Source of the DNA: Spirochaeta sp.
GTDB taxonomy: Bacteria; Spirochaetota; Spirochaetia; DSM-27196; SLAA01
NCBI GenBank assembly: GCA_020201015.1
Contig: JAIVHN010000180.1
Span: 1-22,738 of the forward strand
DNA: 22,738 nt
Direction: 5' to 3'
Shown here: piece after piece, positions 21,339 to 22,738 of the stretch
Position numbering within the stretch: position 1 is the first letter of the stretch
Layout: the number at the start of each line of letters is the position of its first letter
Program-made: the position numbers and the translations under genes
The notes under the pieces: model-generated
The model's database searches: none
What the model was told of the DNA's origin: nothing
The model's input: the letters and a program-made list of their open reading frames with translations, nothing else

Positions 21339-22738
21339 TTAGCTCTGGGCCGACAAGAAGGCAGAGAACGCCTCGGGGACAAGCGGCTTGCTAAAATAGT
21401 AGCCTTGTATTTCTTTGCAGTCGCGCTCAACTAGAAAGTCTAACTGTTCCTTTGTCTCTACGCCCTCGGCCACTACTTCCAAGCCAAGGCCGTGCGCCAT
21501 GGCAAGCATAGAGCTGACTATTTCTGCATCGTCATTGTCCACAGTAAGCTCGCGGACAAAGGACTGATCAATCTTAATGCGGTGAATAGGAAGCTTTTTC
21601 AGGTAATAAAACGATGAGTAGCCGGTACCAAAGTCGTCTATAGAGATCTGCACACCGGTGTCGGCTAAGGCGGTCAACTTGTGAGCCACGCGCTCAAACT
21701 CGTCAAGCAGGGTGGTCTCGGTGATTTCCAGTTCCAGGTTCTGTGGGGGTAAGCCGGTCTCGTCGAGGATTGCCAGTATTCGCGCGACTACATCGGAATG
21801 CCCTACGTGTCTGGCAGAAAGATTCACCGAGATGCGCAAGTTGTTAAAGCCGCTGTTCAGCAGTGGAAAAATATACTGACAGGACATGCGCAGGACGTCT
21901 TCGTCTAACCTTGAAATGAGTCCCGACTGCTCTGCAATAGGAATAAACTCTGCTGGCGAAATTGACTGACCCTCGGAGTTTTGCCAGCGCACCAAGGCCT
22001 CGGCACCGTGTACCTTACCGCTCTTGAGATCCAACTTGGGTTGAAACACCACGGTGAGCGCATGCTCATCTACCGCCCGGCGCAACTGCGACTCAAGCAT
22101 GAGCCTTTGGCCCGCGCCAGCATCCATTTCCGGCAGATAGAGCCTGTATCCGTCGCGCCCGCCGCTTTTTGCCCGATACATAGCCAGGTCTGCCCGTTTA
22201 ATAAGGGCCTCAGGCTCGGTACCGTCCTTAGGATAGTGCGATATACCAATGCTGCCACTGACAAATAGCTCGTGCTCGCGAATTTGAAATACCTTACTCA
22301 GGCTCTCGCGTATTCGCCTGGCCACCGAAACGGCTATATCAAGTTCCGGCGTCTCCTTAACCAGCACAACGAACTCATCTCCGCCTAGGCGTGCAATAGT
22401 ATCTTCACTACGAATGAGGGTGGTGGCTCGAACTGCAACTTCCTGAAGAAGTGTATCTCCTACCGAATGGCCTAAGGTGTCGTTAATGTTCTTGAAGTTG
22501 TCCAGGTCGAAAAAGAGCACGGCTAGCTCGGTGCCATCACGTTGGGCATGCTGAATTGCCACATGCAGGCGGTCGTAAAACAAAATTCTGTTGGGCAGCC
22601 CGGTCAACGCGTCGTGCAGCGCCTGAAAGCGCATGTGGTCTTCTTTGAGCTTGTTGTCGGTAATGTCATGAAAAACACCCACAAAGTGCGTCGGGCCGTG
22701 ATCGTGGTCGGTAATGGAGCTAATGCTCAACCATTCCG
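21339..22738 (-). CDS. PAS-GGDEF-EAL cyclic-di-GMP signalling protein (partial)
   Basis: The protein enters from the right edge, so its N-terminus is missing; 466 residues are visible. They begin with the end of a PAS/PAC sensor (EWLSISSITD, then GVFHDITDNK). A GGDEF diguanylate cyclase domain follows with intact GGDEF and the RSED product-inhibition site five residues upstream. Last is an EAL phosphodiesterase domain with AEALVRW, ISVNLS, LEITE, DDFGTGYSS, KID, AEGVET and QGYYFSKPL, all the usual catalytic residues. Both making and breaking c-di-GMP are therefore possible. In spirochaetes such proteins can affect motility and surface traits. The tRNA-Pro gene follows 81 bases downstream on the same strand. 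Confidence 0.95.
   Translation of the reverse strand, partial: EWLSISSITDHDHGPTHFVGVFHDITDNKLKEDHMRFQALHDALTGLPNRILFYDRLHVAIQHAQRDGTELAVLFFDLDNFKNINDTLGHSVGDTLLQEVAVRATTLIRSEDTIARLGGDEFVVLVKETPELDIAVSVARRIRESLSKVFQIREHELFVSGSIGISHYPKDGTEPEALIKRADLAMYRAKSGGRDGYRLYLPEMDAGAGQRLMLESQLRRAVDEHALTVVFQPKLDLKSGKVHGAEALVRWQNSEGQSISPAEFIPIAEQSGLISRLDEDVLRMSCQYIFPLLNSGFNNLRISVNLSARHVGHSDVVARILAILDETGLPPQNLELEITETTLLDEFERVAHKLTALADTGVQISIDDFGTGYSSFYYLKKLPIHRIKIDQSFVRELTVDNDDAEIVSSMLAMAHGLGLEVVAEGVETKEQLDFLVERDCKEIQGYYFSKPLVPEAFSAFLSAQS

Overview
The window looks like a chromosomal segment of a free-living spirochaete (Spirochaetaceae-like), of moderately high GC. The hints are the Gly-Gly-Gln-Ala-Glu stretch just after the signal peptide of the TRAP binding protein, outer-membrane barrel genes, and several decayed chemotaxis and two-component fragments. 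This placement is an inference from gene character, not from a marker gene.

Left part (1-9917). The start of a GYD-like gene runs off the left edge, divergent from a small DUF2892 membrane protein. A complete three-gene TRAP transporter operon (dctP-dctQ-dctM, minus strand) is divergent from a TetR regulator. The TetR promoter carries a perfect 16-bp palindrome and appears to give a leaderless mRNA. Next come a GH13 alpha-amylase-family gene broken by a one-base frameshift, alanine dehydrogenase (ald), a METTL27-like methyltransferase, a vapBC locus with an intact antitoxin but a half-length toxin, and the translational GTPase bipA. The best Shine-Dalgarno site for bipA points to an ATT start codon.

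Middle (9918-14046). After bipA lies a mosaic relic: a CheY-like receiver with an in-frame amber codon, a short chemoreceptor piece, and a CheW with an internal deletion. It is followed by a two-gene outer-membrane operon on the minus strand, a Wzi-like barrel protein then a small Omp85 protein with a single POTRA domain.

Right part (14047-20720). Seven co-directional genes form a ureide (urate to ureidoglycolate) degradation operon: ureidoglycine aminohydrolase, a ketol-acid reductoisomerase (KARI)-like protein, allantoate amidohydrolase, OHCU decarboxylase, urate oxidase, 5-hydroxyisourate hydrolase and allantoinase. Three of the gene junctions are ATGA overlaps. The expected order of action is urate -> 5-hydroxyisourate -> OHCU -> (S)-allantoin -> allantoate -> (S)-ureidoglycine -> (S)-ureidoglycolate. 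No known ureidoglycolate lyase, hydrolase or dehydrogenase is encoded here. The KARI-like protein keeps the dinucleotide-binding fold but appears to have lost two of the four metal-binding acids of true KARI, so it is a candidate for an undescribed oxidoreductase step. Three enzymes of the operon carry Ala-rich low-complexity insertions.

Right edge (20721-22738). The operon ends at a pair of 19-bp direct repeats that abut a histidine-kinase fragment. Beyond it lie a long inverted repeat, a tRNA-Pro(GGG) with a strong terminator, and a GGDEF-EAL cyclic-di-GMP protein that runs off the right edge. Signal-transduction relics therefore sit on both sides of the outer-membrane and ureide block.
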